Assembly: GCF_023195915.1 (NCBI RefSeq) | Contig: NZ_JALPRP010000001.1 | Coordinates: 1,860,001-1,924,000 of the forward strand | Length of the DNA: 64,000 bases | Reading direction: 5' to 3' | Source: Methanoculleus sp. 7T | Lineage (GTDB): Archaea; Halobacteriota; Methanomicrobia; Methanomicrobiales; Methanoculleaceae | Shown: piece after piece, positions 26,146-34,597 of the stretch | Numbering within the stretch: position 1 is the stretch's first letter | How the letters are laid out: each line of letters begins with the position of its first letter | Translations under genes and position numbers: made by a program | The notes under the pieces: generated by a model | Database searches by the model: none | Seen by the model: the letters and a program-made list of their open reading frames with translations, nothing else | Told to the model about the DNA's origin: nothing

Positions 26146-26787
26146 ATGACGTTCTTAGTTCGTACAAAACAGAAGATCTCACTGTTCCTCAAAACGCTTT
26201 TCAAGAAGCGGACCTGCCGGATCGGGATCTACGGACCGCCCAATGCAGGCAAGACGACGCTTGCAAACAGGATTGTGCGGGATTGGACAGGTGATGCGGT
26301 CGGGCCGGTCAGTGAGGTGCCTCACGAGACACGCCGCGTTCGCCGCAAGGAGGATATAACCATCACGGGCCAGAACGGTCACTCGATCACCTTTGATATC
26401 GTCGATACGCCGGGTGTGACGACCAAGATCGACTACAACGAGTTCATCGAATACGGTTTTGAGAAGGATGAGGCGGTCAAGCGGGCGCGGGAGGCGACCG
26501 AGGGTGTGGCCGAGGCGATGCACTGGCTCCGCGAGGATATCGACGGCGTCATTTACATGCTCGATTCCACGCTGGATCCGTTCCAGCAGGTGAACATCAT
26601 GATGGTGGGGATCATCGAGAGCAGGAACCTCCCGGTCCTGATCGTCGCAAACAAGAACGATCTCCCCGACGCTTCCCCGGCGCGGATCAAGAGTGCGTTT
26701 CCCCAGCACCCGGTGGTCGCCATATCGGGTCTGGAAGGGAACAACGTAGATGAGTTGTATGAGAAGATGACGTCCTATTTCGGGTGA
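26146..26787 (+). CDS. Era-like small GTPase, OapA/ArvA family
   Basis: This 213-residue GTPase has a G1 loop G-P-P-N-A-G-K-T-T (about 30-38), G3 D-T-P-G and G4 N-K-N-D, all intact. A basic amphipathic N-terminal helix (residues 5-25) could touch membranes. It forms a three-gene set with a DUF2073 protein and a zinc-ribbon protein, the order known as oapABC in Haloferax, where the GTPase (ArvA) was linked to extracellular vesicle formation. A vesicle or membrane-remodelling role here rests on that homology. Confidence 0.88.
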   Translation: MTFLVRTKQKISLFLKTLFKKRTCRIGIYGPPNAGKTTLANRIVRDWTGDAVGPVSEVPHETRRVRRKEDITITGQNGHSITFDIVDTPGVTTKIDYNEFIEYGFEKDEAVKRAREATEGVAEAMHWLREDIDGVIYMLDSTLDPFQQVNIMMVGIIESRNLPVLIVANKNDLPDASPARIKSAFPQHPVVAISGLEGNNVDELYEKMTSYFG

Positions 26788-26792
26788 TGGAG

Positions 26793-27161
26793 ATGATACA
26801 GGGTGTACAGATAGACCTTATTTCGGCAGAGCGCCTCGACCGGCTCACTGCGATGGAGAAGATCCGTCTCATCCTCGATGATGTTATGGAAGGGAACATC
26901 GTCGTTCTGGAGAAGGGTCTCGCGCCGGATGAGCAGAGCAAACTCATCGAGATTACGATGCGGGAGATCACGCCCGACGGGTTCTCGGGCATCGAGATGG
27001 AGACCTATCCCATCAGGGATGCCCCGGAAGGTTTTCTGGCGCGGCTTCTCGGCGGGAAGCGCTCCGAGAGCCGGCTGACGGTGATCGGGCCGGCGAACCA
27101 GCTCAAGACCATCAAGAAAGAGAAGGACCTCATCAGTGCGTGGGTCTCTTCTTCACGGTGA
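26793..27161 (+). CDS. OapB/ArvB family protein (DUF2073)
   Basis: This small protein of about 122 residues has no predicted membrane segment. Conserved features are the E-K-I-R-L-I-L-D-D-V segment and E-M-E-T-Y-P. The ATG at 26793 has a GGTGAT Shine-Dalgarno four bases before it; an ATG at 26787 and GTG at 26784 are alternatives that overlap the GTPase stop. It is the constant partner of the OapA GTPase in Euryarchaeota. Its biochemical activity is unknown. Confidence 0.85.
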   Translation: MIQGVQIDLISAERLDRLTAMEKIRLILDDVMEGNIVVLEKGLAPDEQSKLIEITMREITPDGFSGIEMETYPIRDAPEGFLARLLGGKRSESRLTVIGPANQLKTIKKEKDLISAWVSSSR

Positions 27162-27173
27162 ATTGAATCTACG

Positions 27174-27557
27174 GTGATACGGATGCCTCACAAGTGTACG
27201 CAATGCGGCAGGGAGTTCGAAGACGGTTCGACGAAGATACTGAAAGGGTGCCCGAGTTGCGGCGGGAAGAAGTTTCTCTACATCCGTGAGGCCGAGCGGC
27301 ACGACGACGTGCTGAAGGAAAAGACTATCGAGGATATTGTCCGGGATACCGGAGAGGACGTGCTTGAGGTCCGCGAGGGCCAGCGGAGGGACGAGGTCGA
27401 GGTCTTCGAGCGGATCGAGAGTATCCGTATCCTCGGTCCCGGTTCGTACGAACTGAATATCGAGAAATTGGCCCGGTCCGACGAGGTCGTCGTCGGACTG
27501 GAGAAGGAGGGGAAGTACATGGTGGATATCCTCTCGATGGCCAAGAAGAAAGAGTGA
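27174..27557 (+). CDS. OapC/ArvC family zinc-ribbon protein
   Basis: The 127-residue protein begins with a zinc ribbon, C-T-Q-C-G at residues 8-12 and C-P-S-C-G at about 26-30. A charged segment and a C-terminal domain with I-R-I-L-G-P-G-S-Y-E-L-N follow. It is the third member of the OapABC/ArvABC set and lies 12 bases after OapB. A Met three codons in (M-P-H-K-C) is an alternative start. What the ribbon binds is not known. Confidence 0.85.
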   Translation: MIRMPHKCTQCGREFEDGSTKILKGCPSCGGKKFLYIREAERHDDVLKEKTIEDIVRDTGEDVLEVREGQRRDEVEVFERIESIRILGPGSYELNIEKLARSDEVVVGLEKEGKYMVDILSMAKKKE

Positions 27558-27624
27558 GCCCGTTCCCGCCGGTATTCCGGGAAACGGCGATTCCCCTTGT
27601 TTTTGCGCCCTCTTAGCATAAGAC

Positions 27625-27634
27625 TTATATATTC
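27625..27634 (+). promoter_or_regulatory. TATA box of the KamA-family gene
   Basis: CTTATATATT is a strong archaeal TATA box about 210 bases before the start codon. Initiation would fall near 27656, just after a run of eight T, leaving a leader of about 185 bases. Confidence 0.5.
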
Positions 27635-27655
27635 TCAAGACCTTTTTTTTGGCAA

Positions 27656-27840
27656 AGAGCATAGCCCGACACTCGCGGATGTATGTCGGGGCAATGGTTT
27701 CCCGCATGAGAGCGTGGGAACTTTCATGGACCCTGTGTGTTGACAATACCCACCTTCTTGATGATTGCTCTCATGCAGTTTGTCTCCGACTGCTTCTGAC
27801 CGTACCGCATAGCGGAGATGTGTCTACACGGAGAATGTTC
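27656..27840 (+). promoter_or_regulatory. Structured 5' leader, candidate translational switch
   Basis: The leader shows three complementarities. A hairpin CCCGACA (27665-27671) pairs with TGTCGGG (27684-27690). GCATGAGAGC (27704-27713) is a perfect complement of GCTCTCATGC (27767-27776). TCTCCG (27783-27788) can pair with CGGAGA at 27813-27818 or with an identical CGGAGA at 27829-27834 that contains the Shine-Dalgarno of the KamA gene. Pairing choice would hide or expose the ribosome site. It matches no known riboswitch class I recall, and the transcription start is predicted only. Confidence 0.45.
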
Positions 27841-29031
27841 ATGAATCCAACATATGTATCATCACTCGATAAGGTCGCCGGGATTGGCGAGGAGGAGCGT
27901 GCTCGCCTCGCGCGGGTGGCGGATGTCTTTGCGTTCCGCTCGAACGACTACTATCTCTCTCTGATCGACTGGGAGGATACAAAGGATCCTATCCGGCGGC
28001 TGATTGTACCGACTCCGGAAGAACTTGAGCCTTGGGGGCGCCTCGACCCGTCGTCGGAGCACCTCTACACCCGGGCGCCGGGGCTGCAGCATAAATACCG
28101 GGAGACCGCCCTCCTGCTGGTGAGCGACCTCTGCGGCGGCCTCTGCCGCTACTGTTTCCGCAAGCGCCTCTTCATCGAGGATGCGCGTGAGGTGAATAGG
28201 GATGTCTCGGAGGGGCTTGCCTATATCAGGGACCATCCGGAGATCACGAACGTCCTGCTCACCGGGGGCGATCCCTTGGTCCTCGATACCGGCCGCCTGC
28301 GGGATATCATCGCTCGGCTCCGGGAGATCGAGCATGTCCGGATCATCAGGATAGGGACGAAGATGCCAGCGTACGATCCCTACCGGATCATCAACGATCC
28401 GGCTCTGCTGGATATGATCCGGGAGTATAGCCTGGGCGAGAAGAGTATCTACATCATGGCCCAGTTCAGCCATCCCCGGGAACTGACCGACGTTGCGTGC
28501 AGGGGGGTGGCGCTCCTGCAGGATGCCGGGGCGGTCGTCATGAACCAGACGCCCCTGATCCGCGGGATTAACGACGACCCGGCGGTGCTGTCGAGGCTTC
28601 TTGGGCGGCTCTCGTTCATCGGGGTCAACCCCTATTATGTCTTCCAGTGCCGGCCCACGACCGGCAATCGGCCGTTTGCGGTGCCGGTGGAGGAGTCGTA
28701 CCGGATATTCGAACAGGCACGGGCGACCTGCTCGGGGCTATCCAAGCAGGCAAGGTTTGTCATGTCCCATGCTACCGGCAAGATCGAGGTGGTGGGGAAG
28801 ACTGATGGATTCACCTTCTTCAAGTACAACCAGGCGGCGGACCCGGCGGATATCGGGCGGTTCATGGTCTATAAGAGCAACCCGGAGGCCTACTGGTTCG
28901 ATGACTACACGGAACTGGTGGATGAGGGGAGGATCTGGGAGAGCGACCGGTTCGATGGCGACAGTGCGGATGCCGGCATTGCGGAGTGCGGGACGGACGT
29001 CGAGGCCGATGGGAGCCCGGGCATACTGTAG
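27841..29031 (+). CDS. KamA-family radical SAM protein (lysine 2,3-aminomutase-like)
   Basis: This 396-residue protein is a PLP-dependent radical SAM aminomutase type. The cluster motif is C-R-Y-C-F-R-K-R, preceded by S-D-L-C-G-G-L, and L-L-T-G-G-D-P-L-V-L-D follows. R-I-G-T-K-M-P-A-Y and Q-T-P-L-I-R-G-I-N-D are family segments. The ATG at 27841 has GGAG seven bases upstream; the longer frame from 27649 is discarded because it runs through the structured leader. No beta-lysine acetyltransferase (ablB) is next to it, so a role in N-acetyl-beta-lysine synthesis is not shown. A lysine-modification role like EpmB is possible. Confidence 0.85.
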   Translation: MNPTYVSSLDKVAGIGEEERARLARVADVFAFRSNDYYLSLIDWEDTKDPIRRLIVPTPEELEPWGRLDPSSEHLYTRAPGLQHKYRETALLLVSDLCGGLCRYCFRKRLFIEDAREVNRDVSEGLAYIRDHPEITNVLLTGGDPLVLDTGRLRDIIARLREIEHVRIIRIGTKMPAYDPYRIINDPALLDMIREYSLGEKSIYIMAQFSHPRELTDVACRGVALLQDAGAVVMNQTPLIRGINDDPAVLSRLLGRLSFIGVNPYYVFQCRPTTGNRPFAVPVEESYRIFEQARATCSGLSKQARFVMSHATGKIEVVGKTDGFTFFKYNQAADPADIGRFMVYKSNPEAYWFDDYTELVDEGRIWESDRFDGDSADAGIAECGTDVEADGSPGIL

Positions 29032-29246
29032 GGGCTTCCCGACTCCTTTCTTCATGGGATATGCCTGCCGGAGGGCACATGGCGATCTCTGGCCAGTGCG
29101 GGTTTGAGATGGTCAGGACAACCAACTACTTGTCGATGACGCCAAGCCGGCTATGGGCTTATTCTCGCATATGGGTTTTTCCCTTAGCAGAGCCCGTGGT
29201 CGTGTCGGCCACCGGCTCGGCTGATGCGGTATCCCATAACTGTGGG

Positions 29247-30311
29247 CTACAGGATCGCATAGTACGCTGTGGCGGTCCTGCTTTCGGCGTCGGGGACTGA
29301 GACTCCGGCAGTCCGGTTCCGATACCATGTATCGCCGACTCGCCACACTTTAAAGTCTAGGGTGATGATCTTCCAGCCGTCAATCTCAAGCAGCGTGACT
29401 TCCGCGGGCGCGGTCAGCGTAACGTTGAAGCCTGAGTCGTTCACGTCGGTCCTGCTGAGCACGAATGGTGTCTCTTTTAATTCTATACCAAGGTCCCCTG
29501 TGCAGTTGATAGCGGCGGTTACCGGTACCTCAAGATACCAACTGACTGAGTTCACCTCCAGCCGGGAGACGTGTTCCTCCGTCACCGTGATATATCCCGT
29601 CTTCTTCACCGTGTCGCTGCCGAGGGCGTTTTCGACCGTCAGCTTGACGGTATAGGTCCCTTCTGCCGCATACGTGTGGATCGGGTTTTCTTCGGTCGAC
29701 GTGCCGCCGTCGCCGAAGCCCCAGCGCCACGAGGTCGGCCCTCCCGCGGAGGTGTCGGTGAACGCGACGGCGAGCGGGGCGGAGCCGGACGCGGGGTCGG
29801 CGGTGAAGTCCGCAACAAGGGGCACTTGGGTCGGTTCTGTTGTGGGTTCCGTCGTCGGCACCGTCGTCGCCGTTACCGTCGGCGCGACCGCCGTCGTGCC
29901 GTTCCCGAAGTCGTGGAGGAGCCAACCGCCGCCGGTGCGGCCGATGCCCTCGGCGACGATCCTGATGTGGGGGTTTTCGGGCACATCATTGCCGAGGGCG
30001 AGGGCCTGCCCGGTCTTCCACGACGTCCAATCTGTGGACGGGTTGCCGGAAGCGTCGATGAGGGCGAAGTCGGCCGTCCGGTCGGCGCCGTCGATGAGGA
30101 TCGCAAAGCGCCCCCGTTCGAGGGGGTCGCCGCCGTCGTGGTAGATGTAGAGGGTTTCGCCCTCGGTCTCATTGTGGGCGAGCATCGCCGGAGGCCGGTC
30201 CCCCGGCGGGTGGGAGAGGAGGACGACCCCGACGATGGCCGCCGCCGTCACGAAGACCGCGATGAGGATCAGGACGGCGATGAGGTCGGAGGCGGCGGTG
30301 TCGTTGGGCAT
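29247..30311 (-). CDS. Archaeal pilin-like protein with PKD domain
   Basis: The N-terminus has a short charged leader followed by [13 protein letters not shown], the archaeal type IV pilin N-terminal segment that is cleaved and anchors the protein. A Thr/Pro-rich spacer (near residues 145-165) leads to a PKD domain (about 170-250) containing W-x-W-G-F-G-D-G-G and H-T-Y. A C-terminal beta-rich domain completes 354 residues. It is likely a surface adhesin or minor pilin and is third in a run of three pilin-like genes. Confidence 0.78.
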   Translation of the reverse strand: MPNDTAASDLIAVLILIAVFVTAAAIVGVVLLSHPPGDRPPAMLAHNETEGETLYIYHDGGDPLERGRFAILIDGADRTADFALIDASGNPSTDWTSWKTGQALALGNDVPENPHIRIVAEGIGRTGGGWLLHDFGNGTTAVAPTVTATTVPTTEPTTEPTQVPLVADFTADPASGSAPLAVAFTDTSAGGPTSWRWGFGDGGTSTEENPIHTYAAEGTYTVKLTVENALGSDTVKKTGYITVTEEHVSRLEVNSVSWYLEVPVTAAINCTGDLGIELKETPFVLSRTDVNDSGFNVTLTAPAEVTLLEIDGWKIITLDFKVWRVGDTWYRNRTAGVSVPDAESRTATAYYAIL

Positions 30312-30327
30312 GTCCGTATGTTCCCTC

Positions 30328-31143
30328 CTATCCTTGGAGTGTTGAGAGAACCGTCTGACTTGCGGTAACGCCCGTCGTGTTATAGGCTATTATCGTTATG
30401 GAGAGCTGGTCGTTTGCTTTCCCAATGGCTCCGGTGATCTGGAGCGTTCTATTATAGTAATAGTCCAATACTGTGTTTTTTGTCATTTCGTATGCATGAA
30501 CACTCGTTATCTTTTGATCCGGGGTATTTCTGAGTTCGTCGTAGTTGTAGACGATCAAGTCGACACGGACAATATCATCTCTCTCGATCTTTGCGGCAAA
30601 GTCAAAGTCCTTCTCGTTTCCCGTGTTGCCTATTTCGATGTTGTCCCCTATACCCGGCGATATAACGATTCTTTCAGGTGTCGGGGCCGGTATATCTATC
30701 ACCCCCGGCTCCGCCGGGTCGGGCGAGAACCCCGCCGCCCCGCCCCTGAAGTCCGGTTCGGCAAGGATCGTCTCGCCGCCTCCCGAGACTGCGGTCACGA
30801 CCACTCTCTCCGGCGTCCCTGCGCCGTTATAGACGAGTGTTCCCCCGATCGACCAGACACCGCCTGCAGGTTTGCTGAAAGCATCGGTCGCATCCGCAAG
30901 CCCGCTCCCGGCATCGATGTAGACCCGATACTCCCCTGCTCCGAGGGGGTCGCCCCCCTCGTGGACGAGGGCGAGGCGGCCGCTCTCGTTTCCCGCGACG
31001 ATGGTTGCACGGGGGATCTCGTCAGGATGGGGGCCGGAGAGGAGGACCGCCGCCACGACCGCCACGGCGAGGACGGTGACGCCGACCAGGAGCATGACCC
31101 CGATAATCTCGGAGACGCCTTCTTCACCGGGGCATCGTGCCAT
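30328..31143 (-). CDS. Archaeal pilin-like protein
   Basis: This protein has the leader [19 protein letters not shown], the class III (prepilin peptidase) signal plus hydrophobic helix. The [10 protein letters not shown] segment recurs as Y-H-D-G-G-D-P-L-E in the next gene, showing that the two share a domain. Length is about 271 residues with the ATG at 31143; an ATG three codons earlier overlaps the upstream gene. It is probably surface exposed. Its pilus assembly genes are not in the window. Confidence 0.75.
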   Translation of the reverse strand: MARCPGEEGVSEIIGVMLLVGVTVLAVAVVAAVLLSGPHPDEIPRATIVAGNESGRLALVHEGGDPLGAGEYRVYIDAGSGLADATDAFSKPAGGVWSIGGTLVYNGAGTPERVVVTAVSGGGETILAEPDFRGGAAGFSPDPAEPGVIDIPAPTPERIVISPGIGDNIEIGNTGNEKDFDFAAKIERDDIVRVDLIVYNYDELRNTPDQKITSVHAYEMTKNTVLDYYYNRTLQITGAIGKANDQLSITIIAYNTTGVTASQTVLSTLQG

Positions 31144-31148
31144 ACCGT

Positions 31149-32045
31149 TCACTCCACCAAGGACGCCGCGTTGCGGATCGTCACCGTGTAGTTCGCCGGG
31201 TGCACGGTGAGAATTATCTTCTTGCCTTCCGGCGGCCGAAGACTAAACTCGACTGTATTCCCGCTCCGTTCGGTCGACACCAGCGAAGAATCGACACCCT
31301 CGTCCATCGCCCTCTGCCGCACCTCTCCAAAGCCCCTCTCCCAAGCCCTCGCCGTCGTCGGGTCGTCGGCCGTGATCGTCAGGTTTACCCGGCCGTAGGC
31401 CCCGTCGAGGGGAGACGGATCGCTCCAGCGCATCCTAGTCTCGACCCGGACCGGTCCCGACCCCGCAATGCTGGCCGAGCCGTTGAGGCTGATCGGGGCG
31501 ACGGAGAGGGTAATATTGTCATCCTTCGTCTTCGCCGCCGCAATCGAAGGCCCGACCCGCACCGTCGCCCCCCCCTCCTGCGAGAGGAAGACCGCGCCCA
31601 TCTGGTAGGTCCAGGTCTGGTCCACCCAGTAGCGGTTCGAGGAGGTGTAGGTGAGGCTGCCGAGAGGGATGGCCGCCCGTTGATCCCCCGCTTCAATCGT
31701 CAGGACGGTCCCGCCGCCCTCTACCGCTACGGTGCCTCCCGACCCCGCAGGAGTGAGGATGGGGAGTGCGAAGGTTCCGCCTCCCGTCGCCGCCGCGCCT
31801 GTCCCGAGGTCGAAGGCCGTCGAGAGGAGCACTCCGTTCCGTTCATTCACCCAGAGGGAGTCGAGCGCGATCTTATAGTCCACGAACCGGTCCTTCACCG
31901 CATCCATATGCCGGATCTCGTTCTCCCTTCCCGCCGCCGGGACCCCATAGATCTGGTACAACGAGAGTGCGAGAACGATCACGCCGAGAAGCAGGACAAA
32001 ACCGACGACCTCCGATAGGCCGTCATCACGCGCAAGAGGCGGCAT
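31149..32045 (-). CDS. Archaeal pilin-like surface protein
   Basis: The N-terminus A-R-D-D-G-L-S-E-V-V-G-F-V-L-L-L-G-V-I is a prepilin-like signal with its hydrophobic helix. The remaining 260 residues are beta-rich and Gly/Thr/Ser-rich. The ATG at 32045 is preferred; a TATA-like TAAATAC on the minus strand near 32078 is about 30 bases from it, suggesting a nearly leaderless mRNA for the three-gene operon. The next gene starts within 10 bases of its stop. Substrate or partner is unknown. Confidence 0.75.
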   Translation of the reverse strand: MPPLARDDGLSEVVGFVLLLGVIVLALSLYQIYGVPAAGRENEIRHMDAVKDRFVDYKIALDSLWVNERNGVLLSTAFDLGTGAAATGGGTFALPILTPAGSGGTVAVEGGGTVLTIEAGDQRAAIPLGSLTYTSSNRYWVDQTWTYQMGAVFLSQEGGATVRVGPSIAAAKTKDDNITLSVAPISLNGSASIAGSGPVRVETRMRWSDPSPLDGAYGRVNLTITADDPTTARAWERGFGEVRQRAMDEGVDSSLVSTERSGNTVEFSLRPPEGKKIILTVHPANYTVTIRNAASLVE

Positions 32046-32219
32046 AACCACTTGATTCTCTTTGTATGGGCCGTATTTATCTATTGCTAATTGTTCTATG
32101 CCGTTCCGCCGGATAAATCGGAAACGAAATGTTCGTGATTCGGAAGGAGAGTTCCGCCGGGTTCTTCTCGGGGACCGTCAAACCTTTTCATCTCCGCACC
32201 CCCATATATAGAGCATAGT

Positions 32220-33248
32220 ATGACACGGGAGTCGGGAGTAACCCCCGGGGAACCGTTCCTGAGCCCGGGATGTATCCTCTGCCACCAGGGAGCAAAGATG
32301 GTCCTCTTCGTGACCGGACGGTGTCACCGCGCCTGCTGGTACTGCCCGCTCTCGCGCGAGCGCAAGGGTCGGGACGTGGTGTTTGCAAACGATCGATTGG
32401 TCGAATCGCCGTCTGATATCATCGAGGAGGCGGAGAGCATGAGCGCTCTCGGCACCGGGGTCACCGGCGGCGAACCGCTGCTCGTGCTCGACCGGGTGGC
32501 GGAGTACTGCACCCTCCTCAAGGAGCACTTCGGCCCGGACCACCAGATCCACCTCTATACCGCCCTCGCGCCGAACGAGGCCATGCTTCGGCGCCTGCAG
32601 GGGCTGGTCGACGAGATCCGGCTGCACCCGCCCCACGAGTCCTGGCCCCGCATCCTCGAGACCGACTACGCCCGCTCCGCCGTCATCGCCCGCCGGATGG
32701 GGTTTACGATCGGCATCGAGGTCCCGGCGCTCCCGGGACTCGACGACCTTGCCGCCGCGTTGCCGCTCCTCGACTTCTTGAACATCAACGAACTGGAGTG
32801 GGGGGAGACCTGCGCCGCCGCCATGCGCGAACGCGGACTCGAACCCGAGGACGGGCTGCATAACGCTGTGTTGGGCGCCCGCAAGTGGGCGGAGAACCTC
32901 TGTGCCGACCCGAAGGTGCACTTCTGTTCGTCGGTCTTCAAGGACTCGGTCCAACTGCGGGAACGGTTAAAGCGGATCGCTGCCAATACCTCCCGTCCGT
33001 TTGAAGAGGTGACGGATGACGGGACGGTTGTATACGGCGTGCTCGAACCGGCAGGCGCTGCCGATGAGTTCCTGGAGAGCCTCGATGAGGATGACTACGC
33101 GGTCTGCGAAGGAAGGGTCGAGATGGCGTGGTGGATGCTTGCCGAGCACGCCGCCGGGCTGCCCGGCAAGAAGTACGTCGTCGAGCGCTACCCGAACGGA
33201 GGGATGGTCGTGGAGGTGACGCCGCTCGATGCTGCGCTCCAAGATTGA
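32220..33248 (+). CDS. Radical SAM protein, COG2108-like
   Basis: The cluster motif C-H-R-A-C-W-Y-C-P-L-S (about residues 35-45) follows F-V-T-G-R, and G-T-G-V-T-G-G-E-P-L-L is the SAM-contact motif. A conserved N-terminal pair of cysteines, G-C-I-L-C-H-Q-G-A-K, precedes it. The 342-residue protein resembles archaeal radical SAM proteins once annotated as related to pyruvate-formate-lyase activase; the reaction is unknown. The stop overlaps the polyprenyl synthase start by 20 bases, so the two are expressed together. Confidence 0.8.
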   Translation: MTRESGVTPGEPFLSPGCILCHQGAKMVLFVTGRCHRACWYCPLSRERKGRDVVFANDRLVESPSDIIEEAESMSALGTGVTGGEPLLVLDRVAEYCTLLKEHFGPDHQIHLYTALAPNEAMLRRLQGLVDEIRLHPPHESWPRILETDYARSAVIARRMGFTIGIEVPALPGLDDLAAALPLLDFLNINELEWGETCAAAMRERGLEPEDGLHNAVLGARKWAENLCADPKVHFCSSVFKDSVQLRERLKRIAANTSRPFEEVTDDGTVVYGVLEPAGAADEFLESLDEDDYAVCEGRVEMAWWMLAEHAAGLPGKKYVVERYPNGGMVVEVTPLDAALQD

Positions 33249-34008
33249 GCCTCTCTACGAACGCTACCTGCGGTGGCAGGTGAAGCACATCCCCCGTCAC
33301 GTCGCGGTGATCCAAGACGGGAACCGCCGGTTTGCTCGGGACCAAGGACTCGATACGGCGGTCGGGCACCGGCTCGGTGCGGATACCACGGAGCAGGTCC
33401 TCGACTGGGCATGCGAACTCGGCGTCCGGCACATCACGCTTTACACCTTCTCCACCGAGAATTTCCGGAGAGACAGGAGTGAGTTGAAGTCGCTCTTTGC
33501 GCTCTTTCGGGAGAAATTTACTGCGATCCTGACCGACGAGCGGGTGCATAGGAACCATATTCGGGTGCAGATGATCGGAGACCGGTCCCTTCTTCCCGAC
33601 GACCTCCTTGCGACCATCGACGCCGCGGAGAAGGCGACGCTGCACTATACCGATTACTACATCAATATCGCGCTTGCCTACGGGGGACGGAACGAGATTG
33701 TGCATGCCGCCCGGTCGATACTGGACGAAGTGAAGCGGGGCGTCATCGACCCGCTCGCCATCAGCACCACGACCGTCGAGACCCACCTCAACCGGGGGGC
33801 GCCCATACCCCCCGTCGACCTGATCATCCGCACCGGCAACGATTGTCGGACGTCGAACTTCCTCCCCTGGCTCGCAAACGGCCATGAGTCCGCGGTCTAT
33901 TTCTGCGCCCCATACTGGCCGGCGTTCCGAAAGATCGATCTCCTGCGGGCGATGCGGGTCTACGACCAACGTATGCGCCTCAAAGAGCGTACGCACCTGT
34001 ATTCCTGA
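33229..34008 (+). CDS. uppS: Cis-polyprenyl diphosphate synthase, catalytic type
   Basis: The enzyme makes long cis-polyprenyl diphosphates that become glycosyl-carrier lipids (dolichol type in archaea). The catalytic V-A-V-I-Q-D-G-N-R-R-F-A motif with Asp30 is intact. T-L-Y-T-F-S-T-E-N-F-R-R and the C-terminal I-I-R-T-G-N-D-x-R-T-S-N-F-L-P-W are also present. At 259 residues it is of normal length. It overlaps the radical SAM gene. A second, degenerate family member lies 840 bases away on the other strand and may be its partner subunit. Confidence 0.92.
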   Translation: MLRSKIEPLYERYLRWQVKHIPRHVAVIQDGNRRFARDQGLDTAVGHRLGADTTEQVLDWACELGVRHITLYTFSTENFRRDRSELKSLFALFREKFTAILTDERVHRNHIRVQMIGDRSLLPDDLLATIDAAEKATLHYTDYYINIALAYGGRNEIVHAARSILDEVKRGVIDPLAISTTTVETHLNRGAPIPPVDLIIRTGNDCRTSNFLPWLANGHESAVYFCAPYWPAFRKIDLLRAMRVYDQRMRLKERTHLYS

Positions 34009-34050
34009 CGGACGCCTCACGTGGGGGGCCATCTGGATATCTTTTTTGGC

Positions 34051-34100
34051 TTTGTTGGAACCCTATCTGTTGGCTCTCGAGAGTTGCACTCATGGGGCAC
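34051..34100 (+). repeat. Left-arm segment of the dispersed repeat
   Basis: The segment (beginning GTTGGAACCCTATCTGTTGG and ending CTCATGGGGCAC) aligns over about 50 bases with 52785-52836. Both lie just before an ATGACTGCCCC block. The shared ATGGGG is not a real start codon. Confidence 0.6.
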
Positions 34101-34114
34101 GTTTTTCCCCCGGA

Positions 34115-34228
34115 GAGCCCCATGACTGCCCCCGTCCCTTGCGGGAGGAACTTACCAGTATCCCCCTGCGGGGAGGGGAGCCCGCCCCCCTCCCCGGTCC
34201 CCTCCCCCGGTTGCGATAACCGCCACGG
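34115..34228 (+). repeat. G-run hairpin and TTGCGATAA block, copy 1 of this locus
   Basis: The copy has ATGACTGCCCCCGTCCC, then a hairpin (GGGGAGGGGAGC against CCCCCCTCCCC), then CCTCCCCCGGTTGCGATAACC and GCCACGGTCCAGTGTC. The last part is the inverse complement of 21467-21484, which shows that the family inserts or expands in both orientations. Confidence 0.65.
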
Positions 34229-34515
34229 TCCAGTGTCTGGGGCTGGGAATGAACCTGAGGACAAAACTGGGGAAGAACCGGGTCCAGACCATCCCTCCAT
34301 CCGCGGCCCGGGCACGGCTTTCCCCTGGGTATCGCCACGCACTGCCCCCGCCCTGGGGGCGGGGAATCGACGCTCCGGTAGGAGCGGAGTTTGAAGCACC
34401 GGAGGTGCGAGTCGTCGACCGGCCGAAGGGCGGGAGCGTGAGAAACCCGAAGGGTTTCGAGTGAGGAGGCCGCAGGCCGGGTGGGGTGGGGGTTGCCGGG
34501 TACAGTTTCCTATCG

Positions 34516-34597
34516 CGGGGAGGGGGAGACCCCCTCCCCGGCCCTCACCCCCCAGTTGCGATAAACGCCCAGTGGCACAGCGGGCGTTCGAGCACCG
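34516..34597 (+). repeat. G-run hairpin and TTGCGATAA block, copy 2 of this locus
   Basis: The hairpin GGGGAGGGGG / CCCCCTCCCC is followed by a C-rich spacer, AGTTGCGATAAACGCCC and AGTGGCACAGCGGGCGTTCG. This is the best match to 21584-21662, with differences mainly in the hairpin loop and spacer. Confidence 0.7.

Noticed and set aside
26041-27557. Replication origin beside OapABC
   Set aside because: In Haloferax these genes lie by an origin, but no orc1/cdc6 gene and no ORB-type repeats were seen here.
27656-27840. Known lysine (L box) riboswitch
   Set aside because: The length and helices do not fit the conserved lysine aptamer, so only an unclassified leader is claimed.
34092-34394. Protein gene related to a frame at 52826-53035 (both start M-G-H and share M-T-A-P)
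   Set aside because: The likeness comes from the shared intergenic repeat DNA; frames diverge and run through hairpins and palindromes.
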